Source of the DNA: Nevskia ramosa DSM 11499
Lineage (GTDB): Bacteria > Pseudomonadota > Gammaproteobacteria > Nevskiales > Nevskiaceae
Reading direction: 5' to 3'
DNA length: 64,000 bases
NCBI RefSeq assembly: GCF_000420645.1
Contig: NZ_ATVI01000013.1
Location: 1 to 64,000, forward strand
A model generated the notes under the pieces. That model was not told the origin of the DNA and made no database searches. It worked only from the letters and a program-made list of their open reading frames with translations. Position 1 is the stretch's first letter, and the number at the start of each line of letters is the position of its first letter. A program made the position numbers and the translations under genes. Below, piece after piece: positions 55,030 to 64,000 of this stretch.

Positions 55030-55845
55030 TCAGGACAGCGGCTTCCGCTTGGCCATCATCTTCGCCATCTGCCGGCGCATCGCTGCGGCATAGATCGCAA
55101 ACGGCACCGCGCGCTTGAACAACCAGATGCGTTTTTCCTTCACGTGGGTCAGCACATGGAAATCGCCTTTCGCGACACCGGCCAAGACCTGCGCGGCAAT
55201 CTCGTCGGCACCGATCTGCGACTTGTTGATCAGCTTCGAGGTCAGCCTTGCCATGTCGGCATTCGCGGTGCGGACCGACTCGGCGAGATTGGTGCGGAAG
55301 AACGCGGGGCAGACCACGCTGACCTTGATGCCATGCGGATGCAGTTCCGCGTGCAGGGTTTCGCTGAGCGCGACGACGGCGGCCTTGGTCGCGTTGTAGG
55401 CCGACATCATCGGCGGATGGATCAAGCCGGCCATTGACGCGATGTTGATCAGATGCCCGGACTTCTGGCGTTTGAGCATCGGCGTGAACACCTTGCAGCC
55501 ACGCACCACGCCGAGCAGGTTGATGTCGATCATCCACTGCCAGTCGGCGATCGGCATTTCATCGATGCCGCCGGCATCGGCAACGCCGGCGTTGTTGAAC
55601 ACCAGATCGACACCGCCCCAGTTCGCCTGCAACCAATCGGCCGCCGCTTGCAGGCTGGCCTCGTCGGTGACATCGCAGGGCAGGGCATGCGCGGTGGCGC
55701 CGAGTGCGGTCAGGGCCGCCAGTGTTTCCGCACAGCGCGCGGCGTTGATGTCGCCGATACAGACCCGCGCGCCCTTGCGTGCATAGGCTTCGGCCAGTGC
55801 GCGGCCGAGGCCGGAGGCGCCGCCGGTGATGAAGACGCGAGTCAA
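55030..55845 (-). CDS. Short-chain dehydrogenase/reductase
   Basis: 271 residues. Coenzyme motif ITGGASGLGRALAEAYARKG, DLVFNNAGVAD, the Ser in NIASMAGLIHPPMM and the Tyr/Lys pair SAYNATKAAVVALSE are intact. Acts on an unknown ketone or alcohol. Starts by ATGA overlap with the acyl-CoA dehydrogenase stop, so the two are coupled, suggesting a lipid or acyl-CoA role. Confidence 0.9.
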   Translation of the reverse strand: MTRVFITGGASGLGRALAEAYARKGARVCIGDINAARCAETLAALTALGATAHALPCDVTDEASLQAAADWLQANWGGVDLVFNNAGVADAGGIDEMPIADWQWMIDINLLGVVRGCKVFTPMLKRQKSGHLINIASMAGLIHPPMMSAYNATKAAVVALSETLHAELHPHGIKVSVVCPAFFRTNLAESVRTANADMARLTSKLINKSQIGADEIAAQVLAGVAKGDFHVLTHVKEKRIWLFKRAVPFAIYAAAMRRQMAKMMAKRKPLS

Positions 55846-57095
55846 GACTGCGACTCCTTCAGCTTGGCCAGGCGGCTGCCGTACTTCGCCAGTTCGACCT
55901 TGGCGATCATGCCGCGATGGACTTCGTCCGGGCCGTCCGCCAGGCGCAGCACACGCGCCTGCGCATAAAGCATCGGCAGAATGGTTTCGTAGGCGACACC
56001 GGCGCCACCGTGAATCTGGATCGCCGCGTCGACGACGGTCTGCAGCACGTTCGGCGCGACGACCTTGATCGCCGAGATTTCCGTCAGTGCCGCGAGCGCG
56101 CCGACCTTGTCAATCTTCCACGCGGCGTACAAGGTCAGCAGGCGCGCTTGATCGATGGCGATGCGCAGATCGGCGATCCGTTCGCGGTTGCCACCGAGGT
56201 TGATCAGCGGCTTGCCGAAGGCGACGCGATCAAGCCCGCGTTCGATCATCAATTGCAGGGCGCGTTCGGCAGCGCCGAGGCAGCGCATGCAGTGATGGAT
56301 GCGGCCCGGGCCGAGCCGGCCCTGGGCGATCTCGAAGCCCTTGCCGACGCCCTTGATGATCGCCGAGGCGGGCAGCCGCACGTTGTCGAACCAGACCTCG
56401 CCATGGCCGGCCGGCGGGTCGTACTCGCCGAACACGGGCAGCATCCGCTTGATGGTGATGCCCGGCGTGTCCATCGGCACCAGCACCATCGAATGCTGGC
56501 TGTGGCGCGCCGAATCCGGCTGCGACAGGCCCATGAAGATCACCACCTTGCAGTTCGGATGGCCGATGCCGGACGACCACCACTTGCGGCCGTTGAGCAC
56601 GACTTCGTTGCCTTCGACGATTGCCGTGGCGCGCATGTTGGTGGCGTCGGATGAGGCGACATCGGGCTCGGTCATGCAGAACGCCGAGCGGACTTCGCCA
56701 GCCAGCAGCGGCTTCAGCCAGGTTTCCTTCTGCTCATCGCTGCCGTACTTGTAGAGCACTTCCATGTTGCCGGTGTCGGGTGCGGAGCAATTGAACACTT
56801 CCGGCGCCAGCAGGCTCTTGCCCATCTCTTCGGCCAGCGTTGCGTACTCGACATGGCTCAGGCCGCCGCCGAGATCCGGGTCCGGCAGGAACAGGTTCCA
56901 CAGGCCTTGCGCCTTGGCATCGGCCTTGAGCGCTTCGAACTCCGGGCTGACCGTCCACTGCGTCCAGTCGCCGCCGACCTTGCGCTCGGCGATCTCGCGC
57001 AGATGCTGCGCTTCCACCGGCAGCACGCGGTCCTTGATGAAGGCGCGAATGCGGCGAAGGTAATCCTGCGTACGCGGGCTGGGGGCGAAATCCAT
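55842..57095 (-). CDS. Acyl-CoA dehydrogenase
   Basis: 417 residues. AFCMTEPDVASSDATNMRAT (FAD/substrate site), HMRCLGAAERALQLMIERGL-type region (here HHCMRCLG) and the C-terminal QIHGGAGVAYETILPMLYAQ then LADGPDEVHRGMIAKVELAK identify the family. Closest in layout to ACAD10/11-like bacterial enzymes of branched or long acyl-CoA; the chain length cannot be told. ATG 57095 with gaggagaac. Confidence 0.93.
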   Translation of the reverse strand: MDFAPSPRTQDYLRRIRAFIKDRVLPVEAQHLREIAERKVGGDWTQWTVSPEFEALKADAKAQGLWNLFLPDPDLGGGLSHVEYATLAEEMGKSLLAPEVFNCSAPDTGNMEVLYKYGSDEQKETWLKPLLAGEVRSAFCMTEPDVASSDATNMRATAIVEGNEVVLNGRKWWSSGIGHPNCKVVIFMGLSQPDSARHSQHSMVLVPMDTPGITIKRMLPVFGEYDPPAGHGEVWFDNVRLPASAIIKGVGKGFEIAQGRLGPGRIHHCMRCLGAAERALQLMIERGLDRVAFGKPLINLGGNRERIADLRIAIDQARLLTLYAAWKIDKVGALAALTEISAIKVVAPNVLQTVVDAAIQIHGGAGVAYETILPMLYAQARVLRLADGPDEVHRGMIAKVELAKYGSRLAKLKESQS

Positions 57096-57238
57096 TGTGG
57101 TTCTCCTCAATCTGGGCCGACACGATAGCGATGCGGCGAGGGCGGCGCCATGGCACCGGGCGTGCCCTTGAAGCGCACGCACATCGGGCTGCACGTGGTC
57201 GTGCCCCAATCTTCATGCGAGGCTGGCGCATCTGAACG

Positions 57239-59134
57239 ATGAGACTGCGCATGCAAGACGCCCCTCGCGAGAAGCTCCTCGGCACCCATCGCTTCGGCCC
57301 GTTCTTCTGGACTCAGACGCTGGGCGCGTTCAACGACAACGTGTTCAAGAACGCGCTGGTGATCCTGGTCAGCTTCGGCATCGCCGGCTTGAGCCAGGAC
57401 CAGATCAACCTGTACGTGAACCTGGCCGCCGGCCTGTTCATCCTGCCCTTCTTCCTGTTCTCGGCAACGGCTGGCCAGCTGGCCGAGAAGTACGAGAAAT
57501 CGCGGCTGATCCGGATCATCAAGTTCGTCGAGATCGGCATCATGGGTCTCGGCGTGATCGGCCTGTATCTCGGCCAGGTGCCGTTCCTGCTCGGCGTGCT
57601 GTTTTTGATGGGCGCGCAGTCAGCGCTGTTCGGCCCGGTGAAGTATTCGATCCTGCCGCAGGCGCTGCATCCCGCCGAGCTGATCACCGGCAATGCCTGG
57701 GTCGAAGCGGCCACCTTCCTGGCGATCCTGCTCGGGACCATGCTCGGCGGCTGGCTGATCGCGCGCAGCTATGGCGTGCCTGGCGTCAGTGTGGTGATCG
57801 TCGCCATCGCGGTGCTCGGCTATCTCACCGCGCGGGCGATTCCGACGGCACCGGCGGCCGCGCCCGATCTGAAGATCAACTGGAACGCGTTCAGCGAAAC
57901 CTGGCGCAACATCGCCTTCATGCGCAGCAACCGCACGGTGTTCCTGTCGGTGCTCGGTATCTCCTGGTTCTGGTTCTACGGCGCCACCTTCCTCGCCCAG
58001 TTGCCGAACTGGACCAAGCTGAACCTGGGCGGCAACGAGCAGGTGGTGACCTTGCTGCTGACCGTGTTCTCGCTCGGCGTCGGCCTGGGTTCGCTGCTCT
58101 GCGAGCGCTTGTCCGGCGATAGGGTCGAGATCGGTCTGGTGCCGCTCGGTTCGATCGGCCTGAGCCTGTTCGGGGCCGATCTGTACTTCGCGGCACCGGG
58201 TGAAGCCACGACGATTGGCCTCGGTGCGGCGGCCTGGCTGGCGCAAGCCGGCAGCGTCCGCGTGCTGGTTGATCTGATGCTGATCGGTGTTGCCGGCGGC
58301 CTGTTCATCGTGCCGCTGTACGCGCTGATCCAGACCCGCTCCGCTGCCAGTCACCGCTCGCGGATCATCGCCGGCAACAACATCCTCAACGCCGCGTTCA
58401 TGGTCGCCTCGGCGATGCTGGCGATCGCGCTGCTGAAGCTTGGTCTGAATATCCCGCAACTGTTTCTGGCGGCGGCGATCCTCAACGCCGGTGTGGCGAT
58501 ATTCATCTACGGCCTGGTGCCGGAATTCCTGATGCGCTTCATCGCCTGGATGATGATCCGCGTGCTGTATCGCATCCGCGTTTCAGGGCTGGAAAACATT
58601 CCCGAGGAAGGCCCGGCGATCGTCATCTGCAACCACGTCAGCTTCGTCGATGCGCTGATCGTCGGCGGCAGCGTGCGCCGGCCGCTGCGCTTCGTGATGG
58701 ATCACCGGATCTTCAGGATTCCCGGCATGAACTTCCTGTTCCGCACCGCGCGGGCGATTCCGATCGCACCAGCGAAGGAAGACCCGGAAATGCTCGAACG
58801 CGCCTACGCCGAGATCGACCAGGCGCTGAAGGATGGCGAGATCATCGGCCTGTTCCCGGAAGGCCGGCTGACGCCGGATGGCAGCATCCAGCCATTCAAG
58901 TCCGGCATCGAAAAGATTCTGGCCGCGAACCCGGTGCCGGTCGTCCCGCTGGCGGTGCGTGGCCTCTGGGGCAGCATGTGGTCGCGCATCGATTCGCAAC
59001 TGCGCCGGGCCCGCCTGCCGCGCCGCTTTCGCGCCGAGATCGAACTGCTGGCGGCTGCGCCGATCGCGCCCGAGGACGCGACTGCGGCGGTGCTGGAGGA
59101 GAAGGTGCGGGCGATGCGGGGCGACCGGGCTTGA
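57239..59134 (+). CDS. MFS transporter fused to PlsC-type acyltransferase
   Basis: 631 residues. Residues about 1-420 are a 12-helix MFS part of the LplT type (LGAFNDNVFKNALVILVSFG, LFGPVKYSILPQALHPAELI). About 440-631 is a phospholipid acyltransferase (VICNHVSFVDALIVGG with His-x4-Asp, LFPEGRLTPDGSIQPFKSGI). Probably flips and re-acylates lysophospholipids; compared with the Aas/LplT pair, it lacks the AMP-ligase domain. ATG 57239 or an in-frame ATG at 57251. Confidence 0.92.
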   Translation: MRLRMQDAPREKLLGTHRFGPFFWTQTLGAFNDNVFKNALVILVSFGIAGLSQDQINLYVNLAAGLFILPFFLFSATAGQLAEKYEKSRLIRIIKFVEIGIMGLGVIGLYLGQVPFLLGVLFLMGAQSALFGPVKYSILPQALHPAELITGNAWVEAATFLAILLGTMLGGWLIARSYGVPGVSVVIVAIAVLGYLTARAIPTAPAAAPDLKINWNAFSETWRNIAFMRSNRTVFLSVLGISWFWFYGATFLAQLPNWTKLNLGGNEQVVTLLLTVFSLGVGLGSLLCERLSGDRVEIGLVPLGSIGLSLFGADLYFAAPGEATTIGLGAAAWLAQAGSVRVLVDLMLIGVAGGLFIVPLYALIQTRSAASHRSRIIAGNNILNAAFMVASAMLAIALLKLGLNIPQLFLAAAILNAGVAIFIYGLVPEFLMRFIAWMMIRVLYRIRVSGLENIPEEGPAIVICNHVSFVDALIVGGSVRRPLRFVMDHRIFRIPGMNFLFRTARAIPIAPAKEDPEMLERAYAEIDQALKDGEIIGLFPEGRLTPDGSIQPFKSGIEKILAANPVPVVPLAVRGLWGSMWSRIDSQLRRARLPRRFRAEIELLAAAPIAPEDATAAVLEEKVRAMRGDRA

Positions 59135-59165
59135 ACGTCGCGAGCAGCCACGGGTCGAAACAGGC

Positions 59166-59771
59166 ATGAAGGCTCTGCCCATCCTGTCGGTCTCGACGCT
59201 GCTGTTGCTGGCGCTGACCGGCGTGCTGCGGCCGGTCGCGGCCGGGGGTGACATCTATCGCTGCCAGGCTCTGAACGGCACGCCGATCTTCCAGGACCAG
59301 CCCTGCAACCAGGCGGACGGCACTCGTGAAGCGCGTGATGGCCGCGAAGGCGTCCGCCTGCCGTCGGCGCCACCACCGGCGGAGGAAGCGGCGGTCGTTG
59401 CCGAGCGTTATCGCCGCTATCTGGAGCAAGCCGGCAACGATCGCCGCGAGCAGGCGGCTGCCGATAGCGCCGCTGCCGATCGTCTGCGAGCCGAAGCGGC
59501 GGCCAACTCGCAGCCGGAGGAACGGGATGAAGTCTGTGACGATCCCTACGTCGTCGAAGCCGATCAGCGCTGCCGTGATCGGGGCTGGTCGTCCGAGCGC
59601 ATCTATCCGGTCTTCGTGCCGTATCGGGGACCGTTCCGGCCACGGCCGCCAGTCATCAATCCGCGCCCGCCCGTGGTCGCACCGGTACCGGGTGAGGGCA
59701 CGCGACCGACCCGCCCGCCACCGCGCATCCCGCGCGATCCGCGTGCCGAGATTCTCGACACCCGGCGCTGA
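59166..59771 (+). CDS. DUF4124 domain protein
   Basis: 201 residues. Signal peptide (ILSVSTLLLLALTGVLRPVA), then a DUF4124 core IYRCQALNGTPIFQDQPCNQ, a charged coiled region, and a Pro/Arg-rich tail (FRPRPPVINPRPPVVAPVPG). Exported, no known reaction. ATG 59166. Separate from the convergent lipocalin by 12 bases. Confidence 0.8.
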   Translation: MKALPILSVSTLLLLALTGVLRPVAAGGDIYRCQALNGTPIFQDQPCNQADGTREARDGREGVRLPSAPPPAEEAAVVAERYRRYLEQAGNDRREQAAADSAAADRLRAEAAANSQPEERDEVCDDPYVVEADQRCRDRGWSSERIYPVFVPYRGPFRPRPPVINPRPPVVAPVPGEGTRPTRPPPRIPRDPRAEILDTRR

Positions 59772-59783
59772 TCGTCTTTTCTA

Positions 59784-60317
59784 TTACCAGCGCTGTGGCA
59801 CGCGCTTGACCTCTTTCAGGTCGTAGCCCATCGCCGCGATCTTGGCGAGGTGGCGGTCGTACTCGGTCTGGCTCATGTCCGGCTTGCGGGCCAGCAGCCA
59901 GACCAGATCACGCTTGGTGCGGGCAACGATCACACTCGAATAGTCGTCCGCCAGTTCGGTGATCAGGTACTCGCCCTTGATCGGCCAGACGAACTGCATG
60001 CCCCATTCGGCGTTGTTGGTCCCTTCGACGACGAAGCCCTTCGGCGTGTACTTCTTCGGCTTGCCGTCGAAGCCGCCGTCGCGGAACGTGAAGGTGGTGG
60101 CGATGCTGCCGTCGTCGTTGAGCTTGTAGTTCTCGATCTGGTTGTAGCCGTCCTTGTCGATGAAGGTCGGCACATAGGCGATCACGTACCAGTCGCCCAT
60201 GAAGCGCGGCAGATCGACCTTGGCGGCGCGTTCGATCGGCGGCAGATGCGAGGTGGAAGCGCAGGCAGCCAGCGTTGCAGCACACAGCGAGGTAGCGAGA
60301 CGCAACAGGCGATTCAT
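59784..60317 (-). CDS. blc: Outer-membrane lipocalin lipoprotein (Blc type)
   Basis: 177 residues. Lipoprotein signal SLCAATLAACAST with lipobox Cys; lipocalin motif FMGDWYVIAYVPTFID and the C-terminal SVIVARTKRDLVWLLARKPD are diagnostic. Blc of E. coli binds lysophospholipids, which fits the nearby lysophospholipid acyltransferase; that link is inference. Confidence 0.9.
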   Translation of the reverse strand: MNRLLRLATSLCAATLAACASTSHLPPIERAAKVDLPRFMGDWYVIAYVPTFIDKDGYNQIENYKLNDDGSIATTFTFRDGGFDGKPKKYTPKGFVVEGTNNAEWGMQFVWPIKGEYLITELADDYSSVIVARTKRDLVWLLARKPDMSQTEYDRHLAKIAAMGYDLKEVKRVPQRW

Positions 60318-60393
60318 CAGGGAATGCTCCGGCAAGGGAAAGGGGCTGAAGTTCAGACCGCCTTGTCCCGGTGACGTTCGTTCCGCTCCGAAG

Positions 60394-60876
60394 CTAAAGC
60401 CCGAAGGCCAGCGGCAGCAGCGCCCGGGCCGTGGTCTTGCGCACGCGCTGGCCATCGCGGCTGAGCATCAGCACCTCGATGTCGTGACCGCAGATGTTCA
60501 CCGCTTCGGCGAGCACTTGGCGGCAGCGGCCGCAGGGCGCGATGAAGTCGCCGGTCACTGCGGCTTCCAGTTCGCCGACGGCGGCGATCGCGATGGCGAC
60601 GATTTCGTGCAGCCGTCCGGCACTGCTGGCGCTGGCGATGGCGACCGTTTCGGCGCACAGGCTCAGGCCGTAGGACACGTTCTCGAAGTTCGCACCGCTG
60701 TGCCGGCTGCCGTCGGCGAACAGCAGGGTGGCGCCGACGTGGAAGCGCGAGTACGGCGCATAGGCGGTGGCCGTGGCCGCGAGTGCGGCACCGACCAGCG
60801 CGCGCTCGTTCGGGTTCAGCTCGTCGATCGGCGTGACGCTGACCGCTGGCAGCGCCGGATCGGTTTCAGCGTTCAT
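60394..60876 (-). CDS. cdd: Cytidine deaminase
   Basis: 160 residues. Zinc site: CAETVAIASA (Cys-Ala-Glu) and APCGRCRQVLAEA; N-terminal TATAYAPYSRFHVGATLLFA is the substrate-binding part. Converts cytidine and deoxycytidine to uridine forms. Its ATG overlaps the preceding stop by one base. Confidence 0.94.
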   Translation of the reverse strand: MNAETDPALPAVSVTPIDELNPNERALVGAALAATATAYAPYSRFHVGATLLFADGSRHSGANFENVSYGLSLCAETVAIASASSAGRLHEIVAIAIAAVGELEAAVTGDFIAPCGRCRQVLAEAVNICGHDIEVLMLSRDGQRVRKTTARALLPLAFGL

Positions 60877-62147
60877 CAGAGCTCGTCCGGTGGCGACTTG
60901 GCATGCCAGAAGATCCAGGCCAGCGCCGCATGCACCGGCAGCAACAGCAGGGCCCAGTGCAGGTTCTGCTGCGCGACGCCGGGCACAAAGCGCAGCAGCA
61001 CGGCGATGAGGCTGGTGACCACCAGCAGCATGGCGATGCGCCGGGTCAGCCGCGCCGGCCGCCAGCGCGGCCGCGGATAGAGCAGCAGCGAGCCCGCCAG
61101 CCACAGGCTAAGTGGATTGACCAGCAGCAGGCTTTCGTTGCGCCAGCCGGCCCAGTGCTCGGTCGCGCCCCAGAGCAGCGCCAGCAGCACACCGCCGAGG
61201 CCACAGAGCAGAGAGAAGCCGACGGCGATCGGCATCAGCAGCCAGCGTGCAGTGACTGCACCGCGAAACTTCGCCAGGCCGAGCAGGACCGCCGCCAACG
61301 CGACTCCGGCGAGCAGGAACTGCAGGCGCAGATCCGGTGCATGGTCCGGCGGATCGCTGACGCCACCACCGGGCAGCAACCGCACTTCGCGACCGATCAG
61401 CGGCAGCACGCGGCCGTCGCCATCGGTGACGGTGGCGCCGCGCAGCGCCTGCATCAGCACCAGCGGCGCAAAGCTTTGCTGCCAGAGATCGATCGGCTTG
61501 TCGGCGGTCGGGCCCAGCGCCAGATCCATGACCACCATCAGCAGCGCATCGGGCGAAATCAGCTTGGTCGCTTCGCTGCGCCAGGTTGCTTCAGTAGCGT
61601 GGCCGACCAGTTGCGGCTTCAGGCCGCCGGCCATCGCGTAGTCGAGCGCGTCACGCACCCGCGTCGAGCAGTTGGAGATGAAGTAGTCGTAGCCGTACTC
61701 GGCGTTCTCCGGCTGCACGTTCCATTCGAGGTAGTCGCGCAGCAGGCCGATCTGGCGGGCATCGAGATTCAGCTGTTGTTCCAGCGCCCAGCGGCCCTCG
61801 GCCTGGTAGTTCAGCAGATCGCGTTCGAGGTAATTCGGCACCACGCGATAGGTCATGTGACCGCGCGCGAAGTTCAGGAAGAAGTTAGGCGCCGAGAAAT
61901 CGAAGATGCCGTAGTTGAAGCTGATCGCCCGGCCGCTCCGGGTATCGCGGATCAGCAGCGCGTTGTGGCCGAAGCGCTGCCAGTACAGCGAGCCCGGCTG
62001 GAAGGTGACGATGCTGGCCGTCAGGTTTTCCGCCGGCTGGCCGCTGGGCACAAACGGCGCCGCTTGCAGCCGCGGCGCAACCATCGTCAGCAGCAACAGC
62101 AATACGACTGCGAGCTTCATGCGCAGACCCGAAAGAAGCTTGGGCAT
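60876..62147 (-). CDS. DUF4105 membrane protein
   Basis: 423 residues. Signal or anchor (LAVVLLLLLTMVAPRLQA), then a periplasmic DUF4105-type domain (YWQRFGHNALLIRDTRSGRA, ARGHMTYRVVPNYLERDLLN, YDYFISNCSTRVRDAL) with His and Cys conserved in that family. About five C-terminal membrane helices follow. Resembles a papain-like or NlpC-like fold in outline; activity unproven. In many relatives corC is followed by lnt; here this gene takes that place. Confidence 0.82.
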   Translation of the reverse strand: MPKLLSGLRMKLAVVLLLLLTMVAPRLQAAPFVPSGQPAENLTASIVTFQPGSLYWQRFGHNALLIRDTRSGRAISFNYGIFDFSAPNFFLNFARGHMTYRVVPNYLERDLLNYQAEGRWALEQQLNLDARQIGLLRDYLEWNVQPENAEYGYDYFISNCSTRVRDALDYAMAGGLKPQLVGHATEATWRSEATKLISPDALLMVVMDLALGPTADKPIDLWQQSFAPLVLMQALRGATVTDGDGRVLPLIGREVRLLPGGGVSDPPDHAPDLRLQFLLAGVALAAVLLGLAKFRGAVTARWLLMPIAVGFSLLCGLGGVLLALLWGATEHWAGWRNESLLLVNPLSLWLAGSLLLYPRPRWRPARLTRRIAMLLVVTSLIAVLLRFVPGVAQQNLHWALLLLPVHAALAWIFWHAKSPPDEL

Positions 62148-62164
62148 CGCGGAGTCAGCCGACC

Positions 62165-63025
62165 TCAGGTCTGCGACAGCGTGACCTGCAGCAGGTGCAC
62201 CCTGCGGCTGTCGGCGCGCTGCACGATGAACTGGAAGCGGTCGATCTGCACGCTTTCGCCACGGCGCGGCATGTGGCCGATCTCGTGCATGACCAGCCCG
62301 GCGACGGTGTCGAAATCTTCATCCGAGAAATCGGCGCCGAAGTATTCGTTGAACTCGGCGATCGGCGTCAGGCCCTGGACCAGGAAGCGGCGATCGTCCT
62401 GCTTGAGGATCTGCGCGCTTTCCGATTCGTCGTGCTCGTCGTCGATCTCGCCGACGATCTGTTCGAGCACGTCCTCGATGGTGACCAGGCCCGCCACACC
62501 GCCGTACTCGTCGGCGACCAGCGCCATGTGGTTGCGGCTCTTGCGGAAGTCCTTGAGCAGCACGTTGACTCGCTTGGACTCCGGCACGAACACCGCCGGC
62601 CGCAGCCAGCGGGCGAGGTCGAAGCGTTCGCTGTCGGCCGAGGTGAAGCGCAGCAGATCCTTGGCCAGCAGGATGCCGGCGATCTCGTCGCGGGAATCGC
62701 CGATCACCGGATAGCGCGAGTGGCCGGCTTCGACGACTTCGCGCATCAGCTGATCGAGCGGCCAGTCGCGCTCGACGATCACCATCTGCGCGCGCGGCAC
62801 CATGATGTCGCGCACCTGCAGCTGGCTGGTCTCGAAGACGCCGCGGATCATCGAGGCGGCATCGGAATCGACGAGGCCGGATTCGTGGGCGCCGTCGAGC
62901 AGATCGTTGAGGTCTTCGCGGGTCCGCGGGCCGCCAGCGAGGCGCTGGGTCAGGCGCCGCCACCAGCTGGAAGGGCTGGCTTCGGTTTCGCGTTCGGAGT
63001 AGGAGCTACTGGGGCCGTCGTTCAT
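62165..63025 (-). CDS. corC: CorC/HlyC-type CBS-domain protein
   Basis: 286 residues. Two CBS domains (VRDIMVPRAQMVIVERDWPL, HSRYPVIGDSRDEIAGILLA; NHMALVADEYGGVAGLVTIE) then the transporter-associated domain (DDRRFLVQGLTPIAEFNEYF). CorC is linked to Mg/Co efflux. ATG 63025 begins MNDGPSSS. Lies downstream of phoH-ybeY, the standard order. Confidence 0.94.
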   Translation of the reverse strand: MNDGPSSSYSERETEASPSSWWRRLTQRLAGGPRTREDLNDLLDGAHESGLVDSDAASMIRGVFETSQLQVRDIMVPRAQMVIVERDWPLDQLMREVVEAGHSRYPVIGDSRDEIAGILLAKDLLRFTSADSERFDLARWLRPAVFVPESKRVNVLLKDFRKSRNHMALVADEYGGVAGLVTIEDVLEQIVGEIDDEHDESESAQILKQDDRRFLVQGLTPIAEFNEYFGADFSDEDFDTVAGLVMHEIGHMPRRGESVQIDRFQFIVQRADSRRVHLLQVTLSQT

Positions 63026-63184
63026 AACCAGGAAAAAAGTACCAAGAACCATGCCGCGCGCAGCGTGTTGGTGTGCGCGCAGCCTTGACCCGCTAGGCCT
63101 CTCCTTGAGGCGCTACAGGTTTCGATCGAATTTTGACCAGTCTAGCGCAATCGCTTTGCGCTTCCGTGGCGCGTCGACAAGACG

Positions 63185-63640
63185 TCAATAAGGATCAGGG
63201 AAGCCGAGCCCGGCCAGAATCGCCCGTTCTTCGGACTCCATCATTTCCGCCTCGCCATCTTCGAGATGGTCACGGCCGAGCAGATGGAGCACGCCGTGCA
63301 CCACCATGTGCGCCCAATGGGCGCGCGTTTCCTTGCCCTGCTCGTCGGCTTCGCGCATTACTACCGGCGCGCAGATCGCCAGATCGCCGAGCGGCGGGCC
63401 GTCGTCGGTTTCCTCGAAACCTTCCGAGTCGTACGGGAACGACAGCACGTTGGTCGGGTAGTCCTTGCCGCGATAGCGGCTGTTCAGCGCGGCACTTTCG
63501 GCTTCGTCGACGATGCGGATGGTCAGTTCGCCATGCGTGTGGCCGAGGGCCGCCAGCGCCCATTCGCGCAGTGCCGCCGGTGCCGGCACACCCGCCGGCG
63601 GCACGCGGCGCTGGATGGTGATGTTGTGGCTGACGCTCAT
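63185..63640 (-). CDS. ybeY: Endoribonuclease YbeY
   Basis: 151 residues. Zinc motif [20 protein letters not shown] with H-x3-H-x5-H, preceded by [16 protein letters not shown]. YbeY acts in 16S rRNA 3' maturation and 70S quality control. Starts 4 bases after phoH. Confidence 0.96.
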   Translation of the reverse strand: MSVSHNITIQRRVPPAGVPAPAALREWALAALGHTHGELTIRIVDEAESAALNSRYRGKDYPTNVLSFPYDSEGFEETDDGPPLGDLAICAPVVMREADEQGKETRAHWAHMVVHGVLHLLGRDHLEDGEAEMMESEERAILAGLGFPDPY

Positions 63641-63644
63641 TGCC

Positions 63645-64000
63645 CTAGCGGAAATCCTTCGCGGCCCGCTCGCTGGCCTCGTAAGCCTCGTAGGCGCGGA
63701 CGATGGTCTGCACCAGCGGATGACGGACGACATCGTTGGAGCCGAACTGCGTGAAGCCGATTTCCGGCACGCCCCTGAGCACGTTCATCGCGTGCATCAG
63801 GCCGCTGGGGACGTGCTTCGGCAGATCGATCTGGGTGACGTCGCCGGTGACCACGGCCACTGAGCCGAAGCCGATGCGGGTCAGGAACATCTTCATCTGC
63901 TCGACCGTGGTGTTCTGCGCTTCGTCGAGAATCACGAAGGCTTCATTCAAGGTGCGGCCCCGCATGAAAGCCAGCGGCGCGACTTCGATGACGCTGCGCT
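63645..64000 (-). CDS. phoH: PhoH-like ATPase, C-terminal part
   Basis: The C-terminal 117 residues are in the window; the rest lies beyond 64000. [20 protein letters not shown], with the Walker B-type LDEAQ, and [20 protein letters not shown] are diagnostic for PhoH/YbeZ. It works beside YbeY. Confidence 0.95.
   Translation of the reverse strand, partial: RSVIEVAPLAFMRGRTLNEAFVILDEAQNTTVEQMKMFLTRIGFGSVAVVTGDVTQIDLPKHVPSGLMHAMNVLRGVPEIGFTQFGSNDVVRHPLVQTIVRAYEAYEASERAAKDFR

Noticed and set aside
1-64000. Searched by eye for CRISPR arrays, tRNA genes, insertion sequences and prophage genes.
   Set aside because: No regular spacer-repeat series, cloverleaf-like block, transposase or phage protein was recognised. 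Weak or degenerate examples could be missed.

Overview
The window is high-GC, densely coded DNA from a gammaproteobacterium. The evidence is the complete S10-spc-alpha ribosomal block behind tuf, petABC followed by sspA-sspB, rsmI divergent from lpoA-yraN, and phoH-ybeY-corC. A large TonB-dependent receptor and heptad-phased intergenic palindromes would suit a Nevskia/Solimonas- or Xanthomonas-like lineage, but the species cannot be fixed from this sequence.

Layout. 1-14730: end of tuf with its terminator, then the ribosomal protein genes rpsJ to rplO, secY and rpmJ from a strong promoter at 215-243, then rpsM-rpsK-rpsD-rpoA-rplQ from a second promoter at 11589-11618, closed by a terminator. 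15056-19962: a frameshifted TonB-dependent receptor, a TPR-aspartyl hydroxylase-like protein and a small secreted protein. 20007-24336: an oligopeptide-type ABC transporter (A, B, C, D; no F). 24549-28365: cytochrome bc1 (petABC), sspA and sspB. 28348-34909: MOSC protein, FAD-linked oxidase, YraN, LpoA, RsmI and an MFS exporter. 34932-37634: an SGNH-type hydrolase, a truncated-globin-like protein without heme ligands, and a DUF2461 protein.

37876-51395 is the accessory core. A plus-strand operon (class V aminotransferase, class II aldolase, MEST-like alpha/beta hydrolase) converges on a minus-strand seven-gene Nit1C cluster (nitBCDEFGH: Sll0783-type protein, nitrilase, radical SAM, GNAT, AIR-synthase-like, small MSMEG_0570-type protein, flavin monooxygenase-like). 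That family has been linked to nitrogen starvation and cyanide assimilation. Across a 1-kb non-coding region lies an outer-membrane porin, followed by a second nitG-type gene and a MocR regulator. I find -24/-12 (sigma-54) promoter matches in front of nitB, the porin, the second nitG and, more weakly, the MocR gene. This suggests one nitrogen-responsive regulon of transport, catabolism and regulation. No sigma-54 activator gene is present in the window.

51453-64000: Zn alcohol dehydrogenase, molybdate transporter modABC (ModC without its C-terminal molybdate-binding domain), acyl-CoA dehydrogenase plus SDR, an MFS-acyltransferase fusion, a DUF4124 protein, a lipocalin lipoprotein, cytidine deaminase, a DUF4105 membrane protein, corC, ybeY and the end of phoH. 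No tRNA, rRNA, CRISPR array or insertion sequence was recognised.
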